Shown: positions 1 to 11,250, counted from the stretch's first letter. The stretch is DNA of 62,000 nucleotides from Gnetum montanum (GCA_015680685.1 MNCI01009596.1:3865-65864); one strand, 5' to 3'. The notes: generated from the letters alone by a model not told the origin. Translations and numbers: made by a program.

Positions 1-1254
1 CCCATTATATTTAGTAAAATGTGGGAGGGACATCCCTGGAGGCAACGACAGCATGGGGACTGCTGGGTTGATTTGATCATCCTGATAAAAATCCATGATC
101 TGAATGGTATCAGACCCAACGGTCTTGAGGCGTCGCACCTCCTCAGTAAGTGTCTGGATAAGCTGGAATGCTTGATCTAGACCTGGTGAGGGAGGTGTCT
201 GTGCAGCAGGAATAGGAGGTTGGACTGGGCGGGCAGTCCCAGGAAATTGGAATGCAGGAGGTGGCTAGTTAACCACCGATTGGGCAAGGATCCCTGCAGG
301 CTGGAGGACCTGCGAAGACCACCATCCACCAGCTTGAGACAAGGGATTAACTCCTGCCTGCTGTGCCGGATAATGATATGTATATCGAGCCAACACCTGC
401 GAAAATTGTGCCGCAGGTGTAACCGAAGGCTGTGCACCATACACCGCAGATGGGTGTTGTTGTGCAGCAGGGTTGGTCCACTGGCTTGTTGCAGGGTATT
501 GAACAAAAGTTTGTTGTGGTACGGTTACAGTATGTGGCTGAGTCGGCGGGGGCAGAAACTTTTGCGCTGAGCGAGTTGTTGGTATAGTGTGAGACTGTGC
601 CTGAGGGATGAAATGAGAGGCGGTGGTCGCCGGGATCACCGCCGGAATACTAAGCACCTGCTGCGACGGACCCACCTCCACGTTATGGTGCGGTAATTGC
701 ATTTGCAAACCAGACAGCTGCGCATTGGCAAGCGGAAAAACAGGGATGTGCGTCTGCTCGGTCGCGGCTGGGTTAAAAGAGGCTGCCTCTCCGTTAAAAG
801 GGAACAACGGATCTTCTTGCATGTGGAGGGGGAGAGTATGGAACGAATGTTCCGACATGGCCGCGAATTCGTCCTCTGCCTCTTCCTCCCACTGGGGCTC
901 TGCCACAGGTTGTGAAGTCTGGCCTCTGGCCATGACCAACTGTGCCATAATTTCATGTTGGTGCTCGATCAAGGGGATTATGTCATAGGCGGTTGGCTTA
1001 AAATCATGACCCCCCCGATGGAGCGCTTCAAAGTTTCGCTTTGCCTCCCGCTCAGCTCGGCTAAGAGCCAGCCTCGCCTGGATCTTAACGCATATAAAAT
1101 TGTATTCTTCAGGGGTTATGGCCGGAAAGATAGGCTCTTTCCCCTAAAGCCTCAATGATCAGCGCAATGGTCCCTGAGGTCCCGTTGCACCGGGGGCTGG
1201 TCCTGTGACCACCGTAGGATTCACAGGCGCGACACCCAGATCGAGGGTAACCAT
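1..1254 (-). pseudogene. gag N-terminal region of gypsy-type element A (decayed, runs off window)
   Basis: The reading runs from an ATG at 1254 on the minus strand toward position 1. After about 30 codons it hits two close stops and needs a frame change near 1150. It is then open from about 1146 to a TAG near 268, and continues in the same frame to the window edge. The protein is rich in Pro, Gln and Ala. It ends in a Leu-Pro-Pro-Gly-Met-Ser-Leu-Pro stretch followed by FTKYNG, which resembles the entry into the Retrotrans_gag domain of plant Ty3/gypsy elements. It lies just downstream of a primer-binding site and LTR, as a gag should. I infer a dead gag. Which gypsy lineage it belongs to (possibly Tat/Ogre-like) is uncertain because no pol is visible. 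Confidence 0.6.
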
Positions 1255-1506
1255 GGCGGTTGTGTTTGAGTAAAAAGAGTCCATTGATCGATGAAATCGA
1301 GAGTGACTGATAATCGGATCTAAAAGCGAATGGCTGGCAACAAATGCACAAAAGGCTTTCTACCCTGTAGGATTTCAAAGAAATCGTCCTTGCGACCGAT
1401 CTATACCACGCGATTAACCGTAGACTTCCCTAGAGGTATTACGTCTATGGTTTAGGGTATGGATCTCTAACAGGGTTACCCGAAATATTCGGATAGGAGC
1501 CTGAAG

Positions 1507-1524
1507 GCCCTCCTTCTAGCGCCA
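1507..1524 (-). other. Primer-binding site of element A
   Basis: On the minus strand the site reads TGGCGCTAGAAGGAGGGC. It starts with TGG, complementary to a tRNA 3' CCA end, and sits six bases after the presumed LTR end at 1531. The matching tRNA was not determined. Confidence 0.6.
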
Positions 1525-1530
1525 GAAAAC

Positions 1531-2330
1531 TGTAACGACAGAAAATGTCGGCAGCTGGAAATACCGACCGATATTCCGGCGTACACAGTTTTAGCCACGG
1601 ATCCGCGCGAGGGCTATGCTGGAAAACCGAATCCGCGGCGCCCTGAACGGTCTTGTCGATCAGACAGGGACTTACGGGTCAGTAAAACAACGTAAAGCGT
1701 GTAAAAGAAAGCGATCTGATTCGAGGGGGCGTAAAACAAAGGGAAAGCGATGTGATCGGATTGCGATGGCGATAATGCTAAACGCGATGAAAAGAGGCTG
1801 GCAAAAGAGAAACACGTAGCTTCAAGATCTGCACTTTGACTTACAAATGTATATTTCGTGTGATAAATTACACTGGGGAATCCCTGATTACAGGATGTGA
1901 AACAAGCATAAAACAACAAGCAAAACGGTCTAAACAGAAGCTCGATCTACCTCGTGGGCTAAGCTGAGATGCAAGGCAGGCCAAGCTTCGACGTCTACCG
2001 ATCAACTGTATCTGATCGATAAAGTCTCTTCAGCAGAAAGATTGCTCTTGTCACCGATGCTCAAATCTGTACTCTGCTTCGGCTGTAAGGTGATGATGTC
2101 CACGATTGCCAAAGCGCTGTTCTCTGTATTTCTGCTCCAAAGTGCTAAGTGCTCTGGTGCTCAGAAATATGCTTTTTGCTTCTCTGAGTTTCTTGTTAAC
2201 CCGAATTTTTACCAACCCTTGTATCTTTGTTAACTGGGGTATTTATAGGCCGCGATACTTCGCAGAGAAGGCGCAACCTCGATGATGTGGGATCCAGATA
2301 TTGCGGGCCCTGCTGGCATGATCTTTTAAG
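1531..2330 (-). repeat. LTR of element A (outer end not defined)
   Basis: The inner edge is set by the primer-binding site: on the minus strand the LTR would end in GTTACA at 1531. A minus-strand TATA box (TATAAATACCCC) lies at 2236-2247. The stretch is more GC-rich than the AT-rich DNA to its right. I could not find the outer TG boundary. The hairpin array at 2344-2920 probably belongs to U3, so the LTR may extend to about 2.9 kb or beyond. Confidence 0.5.
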
Positions 2331-2343
2331 TTAGACTGTGACT

Positions 2344-2375
2344 ACGCACAACACGCTTGTTTGCGTGTTGTGCGT
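2344..2375. repeat. Perfect 13-bp inverted repeat (hairpin)
   Basis: The left arm ACGCACAACACGC (2344-2356) and right arm GCGTGTTGTGCGT (2363-2375) are exact reverse complements around a 6-nt loop. It lies immediately upstream of the element A TATA box. Confidence 0.85.
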
Positions 2376-2409
2376 GTGAGAAGTAAGCAAGTGTTGAGCC
2401 TGCTTTAAT

Positions 2410-2475
2410 TGTTTTCAGGCTGGATTACACTCATTCGCATTGCGTTGCGTATATGAGCGTAATCTGGTGAAAACA
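2410..2475. repeat. Long imperfect hairpin
   Basis: The outer arms TGTTTTCA and TGAAAACA pair, and the inner arms GATTACACTCAT and ATGAGCGTAATC pair with one mismatch. It is a larger version of the stem motif repeated in the adjacent tandem array. Confidence 0.7.
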
Positions 2476-2492
2476 ATAAGCTCAGAGTTGCT

Positions 2493-2790
2493 TTACGCTC
2501 ACTACGCAGTCGCGCGTAATGAAGCGTAAGTAATGCACAATTTTACGCTCACTACGCAGTTGCGCGTGTCAGAGCGTAAAACGATGTGTAAATTACGCTT
2601 ACTACGCAGTTGCGCGTAATGAAGCGTAAGCAATGTACAACTTACGCTCGCCACGCAGCCGTGCGTGACGAAGCGCAAGTAATGTATGCCTTACGGTCAC
2701 TACGCAGCTGCGCGTATGAAGCGTAAAACGATGAGCAACTTGAATGATAACATACGCAATGATACGCACCGCTGCGTATCGAGCGTAAAA
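2493..2790. repeat. Tandem array of about 50-bp hairpin-forming units
   Basis: Units start at about 2493, 2543, 2593, 2642, 2691 and, more degenerate, 2752, giving periods of 50, 50, 49, 49 and about 61. Each unit opens with TTACGCTCACTACGCAG and closes with GAAGCGTAA or GAGCGTAA, so the ends of each unit can pair. A further diverged unit lies near 2871-2915. The GC-rich core (ACGCAGTTGCGCGT) contrasts with the flanking DNA. The array is upstream of the minus-strand TATA box, so it may be a U3 repeat of element A. Confidence 0.8.
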
Positions 2791-3102
2791 ACAAGTTATG
2801 CATGCACCGGGAGGAAAAGTGTCAAACTGTTGCCCTTCTTTAGACTCTGCCTTTGACTATTTTGGAGCTTATTACACTCATCATGCTGCCGTGCGTAATA
2901 GAGCGTAAACTTGTCTTGGAACGAAGGTGGAATGCGCTCTTGCTTGAATTGCGAACCTTTGCCTGAGGCCGACCCGTAATTTTCACGGTGTTTCACTAGG
3001 GTTAGCCCAAAATGCTGATCAAGTGCCACATGCCAGTGTGGTGGGTGGGACCATGCTCATCCCATGTTATGTGTGGGACACGGGATGCTGGCTGTAACAC
3101 TG

Positions 3103-3305
3103 GACAGGGTGCTACACTATAGTAGACATGGTGCTACGCTACGTAGCATGACAGGGTACTATGCTACATAGCATGACAGGGTGTTATGTTGCAATAGACA
3201 TGGTGTTATGCTACGTAGCATGATAGGGTGCTACGCTATAGTAGACATGGTGCTACGCTACCCAACATGATAAGGTGCTACACTTTGCTATGCTACGTAG
3301 CATGA
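3103..3305. repeat. Tandem array of 22- and 25-bp units with a central palindrome
   Basis: Units begin with GACA or GATA at 3103, 3125, 3150, 3175, 3197, 3222, 3244 and 3269, and a last partial unit begins at 3304. The spacings are 22, 25, 25, 22, 25, 22, 25 and 35. The 25-bp form carries GCTACGTAGC, a perfect 10-bp palindrome. The 22-bp form has TATAGTA or CAATAGA instead. Confidence 0.85.
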
Positions 3306-3309
3306 CATT

Positions 3310-4050
3310 CGTGTAGAAAGTGCCATCGTTTTGACACTTAGAAAAATTTTGTAAATCTAGCAGTTGGAGCTTACTACACCCAACACTTTGGAAAATTTTG
3401 GGCAAAGTGCTACCATTTTGACACTTAGCCATATTTGTAGTCGAGATGCTGAGACTCGAAATTTTTTGTTGTTTCAGTCACTACTAGCAACACAGGAAGG
3501 ATGGGCATCATAAACTCAACGAAAGAATGACTCTTGTGCTATGAACATACATGGAAATGATAATGCTATTAGATATAAATAACAACCTTAAAAACATCCT
3601 TTCTTTAGGGTAGTTTCCTCACACAAGCACAAAATCATAGACCTACTACGCATCGAAACCCACATAAGGCCAATCTGGTGTAACACCCTTCCTCTCAAAA
3701 ATGATGTTTCTTGATCATACGCAAAAGCCAACAATCATCGCCACTCCAACACAAGACATAAAAGATAAACCTATCACTGTCGAGAGATAGAAAAGTCCAT
3801 GCATCACTAATAATAATGGGTGCAGTTATGGGTTGGAAGTTCAAAATGTTAACACAACCTCTATATTGATCCAATATAAAGTTCAGAAATAAGTGTGAGC
3901 AAAAACCAATTTACGTACTAGCCACTAAACCAAAAGACTCCTAGTGGCTTGGAAATAAGAGTACAAAACCATTTAAAAGATACATGAAACCAACCAATTC
4001 ACTTATTAGCTCTTGTCCTACCTTTACACTTAGTCATGTGGGAGATGCCC
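3310..4050. other. Non-coding stretch, origin not recognised
   Basis: No convincing reading frame. A short motif containing GTGCCATCGTTTTGACACTTAG-like text recurs near 3330 and 3410, so this may be the outer part of the LTR and repeat region to its left or unrelated filler. Confidence 0.4.
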
Positions 4051-6172
4051 CATCCTAAATAAAGAACTAATAAGTGTTTTTCAACTTTTTTGTTTTACAT
4101 TTTTTTAGCATTTTCATATTTCTTCCAAAATTTTCTTATTCTTCATATGTTTTCCATTTCTTAATATTTTTATTTTCTTTATACTTTTTTTCTTGAGTCA
4201 TTTTCTATATGTTTATGAATATCTTTTATGTTTTTGTTAATAAAATTATAAAGTCATGATTTAGAAGTCAATGCTATGTATTGGGTTTTTATGCTATACT
4301 ATCAAGATGATTGGGTAAGTAATTGTGTAAACCAGTGAGACCACCTCATCCATCCCTCCCTCTAGATCTCTAAATAAAAGGTCTTTTTCATGAAAGAAAT
4401 TTGGTTCTTCTCTTATGAAACTAAAATTAATTAATGATTATTGTACCTTGAAGAAAGAGAGAACAACCAAGTGGAAATGGCAGGGGGTGTGACTTCAAAG
4501 AGATTTGTTGGGTTCTCTTCTTAACTTCCTTCATGTGGTTTATGACTCCTCGTGGAACATATTATCACCACTCCATCAAACAATAAAAGGAAAGCTATGT
4601 CTTTGCATGGTGTGATTCCCATCCAAAATCATAAAAATATAAAATTAAAAAAAAATAATGAGAATTCAAAGCATATCACTTAGACACAATAATGGACTAT
4701 AAGAAGTAGTTATGGGGTTGGAAAGGCATGTTACCCATGCTTGAAGATGCCCCTCTAAGTAAGGCCCTTCCTTCCTTTTTCTCTTTTCTTCTCTTTTTGG
4801 AGTGATGATTATTCTTTGAGGTGGCTATGGACTCATGGTGGTAGGAAAGAAGGAACACATCAATGCAAGGTCACTATTAATGGTATGGACTTGGTCTAAA
4901 CTTGGACAGATAAGTATGATGATCATTTTAATCACATTTGATACTAGAACCTATTGTAGACACATTAATCACCTTGCATCCCAATCTCTACAATTTCTTC
5001 TCATTTCATTATTCACCTTAATGCTGCATACAATTATGGACCTTTTGGTTTTGTAAAGTATAGTGCAACATCCAAACCAAGGTAGTTGTATGTTGTTTGG
5101 AATAAATACATGATCTACATTTAAATTTTAAGGTACCCATGGACATCTCTAAAAGTGGATATGCAAGGGCACTATGGTAGGAGCCTACTTTGGGGATGAC
5201 CCATGTGCATAACTTTTGTTGATCATGGCTTTGAACTAACCTTCACATCTTCCAAAACATTAGTGACAATTTCTCTAAATTTATGCATGCTTTTGGGACT
5301 AATTCTCATTAATTTTAATTAATTAATTTTTCCTAATTCTCTATCTCAATATCCTTCAACTTCCAAAAAATCTCTTGGCCATCTTCTGCATTAGACCTTT
5401 GGTTTTAATTGTTTGAAAACTTGTACGCTTCCAAAGTTACACTTATTAGTTATCGGGGCTAGGGATGCTCACTTTGAAATTTTCAAATTTTTCCAAAATC
5501 ATATTTTTGAACATTGTGATAACTAATAGTAATTGACCAAAATAAGGTGAATAACTTGATGATTTTAGTTACTTCATAGCCCTTGGCATGGTTCGTTGTC
5601 ATCACCTTATGCTTAAACATAAACTAAGAGATCTAAAAAGGGTTAATTATTAAGGAAACTTAACCAAAGCTAATGTTAATTTTTTTATGACTACAAGTGA
5701 TGCTAAAAGGGACACCTAAGGAAGACGGTCTTTTTCCAAGCGAAAAAATGAAGCTAAGAGACAAACAACAAAGGATATGTCCATCGCCAAATTGTAGCAC
5801 ATATAGGGTAATGGCTCAAACATCACATGATTGCTCGATCCATGGGACGGTGAGAAAAAATTTCAATCCATCCTTCAAAAGCATTCTACATAACTAAAGA
5901 AGCATCAACATAGAGATCAAGGTTGGAAGTCTACCACCACTAGTGGCAATAAGAAGAAACATCTTCAATGGCTTTTTGAATACCTCTGTAAATTTTTAAA
6001 TTTTCAATGTCTATATAGTCTTTTTGTCTTTAATAAAATTTTGTAATGCAGCACTCAGAGTCAATTAGTAGTTAGACTCAATCACTAATTCCATACCTTC
6101 CCAATATTTTGTAAGGAAACTATTCCTCCTTTTGTTCACTCGAAGATGAGTTTTCATTCAATTGTGGGGGTA
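4050..6172 (+). mobile_element. 3' non-coding region of Athila-like element 7
   Basis: This tract aligns by eye with the region between protease and 3' LTR of element 1 (14711-16641). Both have a T-rich start, a 'gtgtgacttcaa' segment, a segment containing 'aaggcccttcc', the conserved 'gagcctacttt' block (here 5181-5203), and a final 'cccaatattttgtaagg' segment before a G-run. Only short, unrelated frames are present. The 5' portion of the element (LTR, gag) is not recognisable to the left. Confidence 0.7.
6164..6172 (+). other. Polypurine tract of element 7
   Basis: A G-run followed by TA sits directly before the LTR start, as in element 1 (16634-16641). This is the expected plus-strand primer position. 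Confidence 0.65.
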
Positions 6173-7070
6173 TAATAAATCATGTTTTTTGTAGGCTAAG
6201 ATATCGAGTATTCAATATCAAATATCTAATATCGAGGATCTGATATCTTAGCCCTAATATCATAGCACAAGTTCGATATCAAATATCCAATATCTTGGGA
6301 TGCATGCTTGCCTATAAATACAACACTTGGGCACATGATTCATCCCATTCTTTTGTCAATAGAGTAGCCAAACTCTTGAAGTTTTATTCTGTAATCTTAG
6401 AGAATAGTTAGTAAGTGCCTGTAGTGTGGATCTGAGTTAGTTGTATGATGTCTTATTCAAGTGGCAATGTACTTGGATACATTCCATGAACAACAATAAG
6501 ATCAAGATTGATTCTTAGTCATTACAGCACTTTAACTTAGATTAGATTTACTTTCCATGCAATTTACTTTTCCTGTACTTAGTTAATATCTACATTTCAT
6601 GCAAGTTCATCAATTGGCAAAATGAGCATGACCAACTTCGAATGTAAACACATATTCGCTTGGTAATCCTAGTAGCATTATCGCTTGGTTCACCCAATAA
6701 CGTAGCACTTGGTAATCCTAGTAGTAGGTACATAGGTTCAAGACATGTACGATAAGCTAGGAACAGACACTCATCACTCATAGGCTAGTTTAGACTTTAC
6801 TTTCCATTGTTAATTAGATTAAATAATTAACTTCTCTATTATCATTAGAAGTAGCATAAGGCTAAGACGACATCAAAAATCATATGCCTCACTCTAGACC
6901 AAACCATATGTGACAAAGCTACCACGAGTCCAGATAAGAAGACAACAAACTACAATCAAGGCATAATGATCTAGATGCCACAACTACTCCCATCCAAAAA
7001 ATTTGATTGGATTATGCATGAACATTTATGATTCATATGGTTGGGCGTAGGGAATACTCACTGCTCATCA
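6173..7070 (+). repeat. 3' LTR of element 7
   Basis: It starts with TAATAAATCATG after the polypurine tract and ends in CTGCTCATCA. U3 carries repeated GATATC, AATATC and AATATCTT motifs, followed by a TATA box (CCTATAAATACA) near 6311. The end region (ATGGTTGGGCGTAGGGAATACTC before CTGCTCATCA) matches the LTR ends of the sister elements. Length is about 898 bp. The next five bases, AACAA at 7071-7075, may be the target duplication. Confidence 0.8.
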
Positions 7071-7480
7071 AACAATAGTGAATTTGAGGTAATGATAAGG
7101 AGATTCTAGGAGTTTTTCTTCCTCTTGAAAGTCATTCACTGTCCATATTATCATTAGTACACAAGAGAATATCAATGCAAGAGTTACCTTGATGCGTAAT
7201 AAAAGGTGAAATAAGAGGACAAGGAAAGTTTACTGATGTTATTAAGGATTAAAAAATCAAAGGAATTATCCTATTCTAAGAAATGTATATCCCTATGATT
7301 TGTAATATGATCAGCAGATGATCTTCTGTGAACTAAATAGAGCTCTTCCTTAAACTTTAATTGATAATTCCAAACAAGCCTTTGAATTTGACCTTGTCCA
7401 ACATGAGCATTAAAATCCCCACAAAGGAAAACTTTACCAATCCTAGAAAATTTTGCAATATCTTGAACCAAGAACTGAAA
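7071..7480 (-). pseudogene. LINE ORF2 fragment, endonuclease domain
   Basis: On the minus strand a frame at 7271-7471 contains VFLCGDFNAHVGQ, the GDFNAH motif of the apurinic endonuclease domain of plant L1-type LINEs. The tract is similar to 49870-50280 in the longer LINE at 47.4-50.6 kb, in the same orientation. Similarity begins abruptly at 7071, exactly where element 7 ends, which suggests element 7 inserted into this LINE copy. It is a dead fragment. Confidence 0.8.
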
Positions 7481-7550
7481 GATTATTGCAATATCTAATA
7501 ATCAAACGAAAGATAAATGAATCCATGCATGAATGATTGATTGATTTGAT

Positions 7551-7799
7551 TCATTCATAACTTGCGTCTTGGTCTTGGTGCTGGATGCTTGGGAGCTGGA
7601 TGTGCCGTCCAGTTGCCATTGCCAACAGTGGCAACAGGAAAACAGCCCTCACCATCATGAGCATTTTCATCTTCTTCTGCTGCTGCTGATGCGATGATGC
7701 CATTGTTATCGGTGTTGCAGGAGGAGGTTGTATGCAGGATTTTTGTGCTTGAATGAAAGTGTTTGCTGCAGAATGCACTGCAGGTGCTTGGTTCTCCAT
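7551..7799 (-). CDS. Possible small gene or ORF, 82 residues, unrecognised
   Basis: A single open frame starts at ATG 7799. It has a Pro/Gln-rich first 32 residues, a QQQQKK stretch, then an internal Met series leading into a hydrophobic run (about residues 50-63, with FLLPLLAMATG). If translation began at the internal Met, this run would look like a signal peptide with a short mature tail. The DNA from about 7550 to 8030 is richer in GC than its surroundings. No family was recognised and no splice or promoter evidence was established. It may be a chance frame, or an exon of an old gene. Confidence 0.25.
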   Translation of the reverse strand: MENQAPAVHSAANTFIQAQKSCIQPPPATPITMASSHQQQQKKMKMLMMVRAVFLLPLLAMATGRHIQLPSIQHQDQDASYE

Positions 7800-8039
7800 C
7801 CTCTCTTAGTTATTTTAGTGGCCTCTCAATGATATTATCGTGTTCTCGATTCCTCCGCTCTTGTCCCATTTTTAAGGTTAGATAGAATTTCGTCTTTCGC
7901 TTCCAAACCAGCCAAAATCGAAATGCCCGGTGGGTGATAACTTTTTCCTTGTTGCCAAAAGGGCGTATTACTGTACCCGGTTGCAAATCAGAAACCCTCA
8001 AACACGTGACACTTATGTGCATGGTTTTTTATTTTCTAT

Positions 8040-9860
8040 AGAATTTTTAACTCAATATTTCATATCATACGATGTATACTATACCATGTGAATAAAATTG
8101 TGGATTTGAATTTTAACTAAGACCCTATCATAGGTATATTCTACTATAACTCAAATTCACAATTTTTTTATTAACGAAAGATTTTTTAAAAATCTGGAAA
8201 TATGTTTCTATTGCATATTTAACATAATTAATAATGGTATAAAGTTATTGAAAAAATAAATACTATTTTCTAAGATTCCAAAGGTTCCTAAAGTAACTTG
8301 AAATCTAGCTATTTCAAATAAAAATCTCATCTATTTCTATGTCCAAACAAAAGAAAAACAAGTACCAACAAATGTAGTTGAAAAAATGAAAAGCACATAA
8401 AGATATAGCATAGTATACCAAACAACTACAAATAGCTCTCAAAGGGCTTTCAATCATATTTTGTATTTTAACAATTCAAGTGCAATTCCAGCTTAATGCA
8501 AATAAATCTCTTCCTTCCTACTTGCAACTACCTAATTTTTACTATATGGATGCAATGCCCATGATGAACAAACACTTAATGCTTATAGCTATAGTAATGG
8601 TGGCACTATAAATTAGATGAAGCTTGCAAAATATTCAAATCTCATAATACTCATATAAGTAAATTTTCAAATCAAAATGAGGTAGAAAATCCAAAAAAGA
8701 AAAAAGAAAATATTTTAGAAAACAAAATGGCAAGTGAACTCATCTTCTTTGGCCTTTTCCTTAAATACAATTTTCTTTAGCATCTTCGTGCAAATCTATT
8801 GATAATCTAAAATACATCTTAAGGACAACTAATGCCTATTTGAAAATCTTTCCCGAGATAGAGAAAACACAGTTAAAAGTTAAAAAATAAAACACATAAA
8901 TTCATATTGCAAAAAGTTCATTCTGTATGAGACTTTATGATTATGTTTTTTTTCAAGCCATAGCAGAAGAATTGAAATGAATGTTTTTTTAACTTTTAGT
9001 TAAAACATTTTTTGTAAACATGATCAAGATGATGTCACTTCTCAATATCCTCTCTTCTTGTAACTATTGAAGATACCAATCTTTTCTGCTTCACTACTTC
9101 TTCTAAGCATTTGTGATAGATGAGACCTAAACTATTTCTTACATATAAAAACCTAAAATCGTCAATCATAGAAGAGAAAAAGATTTATGGTTATATGCAA
9201 AATATTATGAGCAAACTCTTTAATGCTTTGTTTGGGTGAAAGCTAAATGAATTTTTTAAAGAAATTAAAATTGAAGAGGTGAATGTTATGAGTGAAAATT
9301 TAATTTTATTCTAATGGTATGATATGCATGGTAGGACATCATAAGATAAAAACTCCATGGAAAGTAGAAAATCATGCACATAGCTACCATGCATGTAGGT
9401 TATCTGACTTGAAAACAAGTGCATTAATATCCTCCATTTGGCAAGAAAAATTCATCCCTAGTTTAGCTATATATTTATGATATATATCTATTATTTGGCT
9501 ATGAGAATTTTTTATATTTTTTAAATTAATAAAATCTCAAATTGATTAACTGAGAATTGATTTTCACTTTGAATAAAAATCAAAACCGATGTATTTTATT
9601 CAATGATAATTCTCCTAAAAAAATTCATCTCTTCACCTAGGTTTATGACAAAAATGATTTGTTTCTAAGAACAAAGTCCAGTTAACAAATAGTTGGCCTC
9701 TAGGCAAAACTCTCAACCAAAATAATAATTCTCATGAAATGTTTATCTCTTAGTCTAATGTTATCATGATAATTATTTATCTACCATGACAAAGTCCATT
9801 AGCCTCTTAGCCATAAAGCTCATCCTTAGCTACTAAGAAAAGAGAAAAAAACTACAAAAA
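8040..9860. other. AT-rich non-coding spacer
   Basis: No credible coding frame, terminal repeat or recognised domain was seen. It is made of AT-rich text with short A and T runs. It lies just outside the LTR boundary of element 6 and is likely old, decayed repeat DNA. Confidence 0.5.
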
Positions 9861-9868
9861 TTAGATGT

Positions 9869-10450
9869 TGATGAGCAACAAAGAATTCCAACACTCAACC
9901 ATACAAGTTATAAGTGTTGATGCGACATGAGATTATAATTCATGGATGAACAATGTAAGTATACTAGTGAGTTGATAATAAGTTCGTGGTTATTGTCTTC
10001 TCACTTGGAGTTATTAAAGTGCAAAACATATGGTTTAACTATTAGTGACGTATATGATAAAATGATGTTGGTGCGCTCTAAGTATGCTAAGGATGAACAT
10101 AGTGAAAATGAATATAAATTTTATTACTAAGTACAATGGAAATATAAAGCTATTCTAGCTTATCAATGATAAGTATCTAGTTCTATTTTGTCGTACACAT
10201 CCTAGGCTTATTTAATTATTACTAGGATTACCAAGTAACTTTACCACTTAGCAAATCAAGTACTAGATCATCAAATAATTACACTGTACACTCTAAACCA
10301 ATCATACTAATTCCATCCATATTCATGAACATGGTAGTATTAAATAACATAGGCAATGTAAATGACATTGTAAAAGTAAATGGAATTGGAAAGAAAATCT
10401 ATTCTATGCGAAATGTTGCAATGATGAAGAATAATCTCGATCTTTATTGT
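9869..10450 (-). repeat. Element 6 LTR, part 1 (interrupted by element 1)
   Basis: The plus-strand text starts TGATGAGCAACA and continues with 'acactcaaccatacaag', the reverse of the LTR end found in the sister elements. It runs to ATTGT at 10446-10450, where element 1 is inserted, and resumes after the duplicated ATTGT at 17460. Joined text across the insertion matches the 5' LTR of element 5 around 43960-44010, including 'aatcttgatttttatt' and 'gcatccagg'-like segments. No primer-binding site follows on the low-coordinate side, so it is a 3' LTR or a solo LTR. Confidence 0.75.
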
Positions 10451-11231
10451 TGATGGGACGCGATATTGCATGGGCCGTGATATCGCGTACACGATATCGC
10501 GGTGCGCCGCAAAGTCTATAAATAAGAGGTGGCTCTCCCTTGTTTTTCATTCTAGGCCTAGACCGTAGGGAAACTCTGGCAGTTTGATCTCTCCAGAGAT
10601 AGAATATTTTCCATGTGCCCATAGTAGGAGCTCCAAAGTGAACGGATCTTTATTCGAGCAAACATTGTACCTGAACAAAAGTTTGTGTACGACAATAAAG
10701 ACGAACTTCTTGGATAAACCTTGTAGTGCATGGAATAGGCTAATTAGGACTTTATTTATTGTTTTCCATTTAATGCTTTATTAGGTATTAAATCTCTCTC
10801 AACCTTTCTCTCCTAGTTAAGTGCCTCACTACGACCACTTCAAGCACGTGCGTTATGCTTGGTGATCCCAGCAACTATTAGCGTTTGGTAACCAAGGTTG
10901 CATTAGTTCAGGGTGTAAACGGTAAGTGGGAACAGATGCTAACACTAGGTAAATTAAGACTTAGTTAGTTAGTTAGAGTTAGCTAGTTAATCTCTTTACC
11001 CTTCATCTTATCAGCTTAGGAGATAAAACCGAAAAGACATAAAAATCATATACCTTGGACTTACTTAACCATACACCATGACAACTACAAGTAAGTCTGG
11101 GAAGACAACGAATAATTAACCTTAAGTGTTCCATGAGGCGTGTAGGCACTTAGTCTGCGGAGTTCAACTGGATCGCACGTGTTACGCTCGTATTCGTATG
11201 GTTGAGTGTAGGGGTACCTTGCCACTCATCA
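10451..11231 (+). repeat. 5' LTR of element 1
   Basis: Starts TGATGGGACGCGATATTGC and ends CCACTCATCA, 781 bp. U3 has GATATCGC-type palindromic repeats followed by a TATA box in CTATAAATAAGAGG near 10516. It is about 37 bp shorter than the 3' LTR because of an indel in the U3 repeats. Confidence 0.92.
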
Positions 11232-11232
11232 T

Positions 11233-11250
11233 AGGTGCCGTTGCCGGGGA
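11233..11250 (+). other. Primer-binding site of element 1
   Basis: AGGTGCCGTTGCCGGGGA lies one base after the LTR. Athila-lineage elements use an almost identical site beginning TGG (reported as tRNA-Asp-like). The first base here is A, probably by mutation. Confidence 0.85.

Noticed and set aside
265-988. Several overlapping frames on both strands over element A gag
   Set aside because: They are shadows of one GC-rich Pro/Gln-rich gag frame. Only the minus-strand frame with gag features was kept.
2493-3305. CRISPR-like spacing in the two tandem arrays
   Set aside because: Units are contiguous and degenerate with no distinct unique spacers, no cas genes, and the window is plant nuclear DNA.
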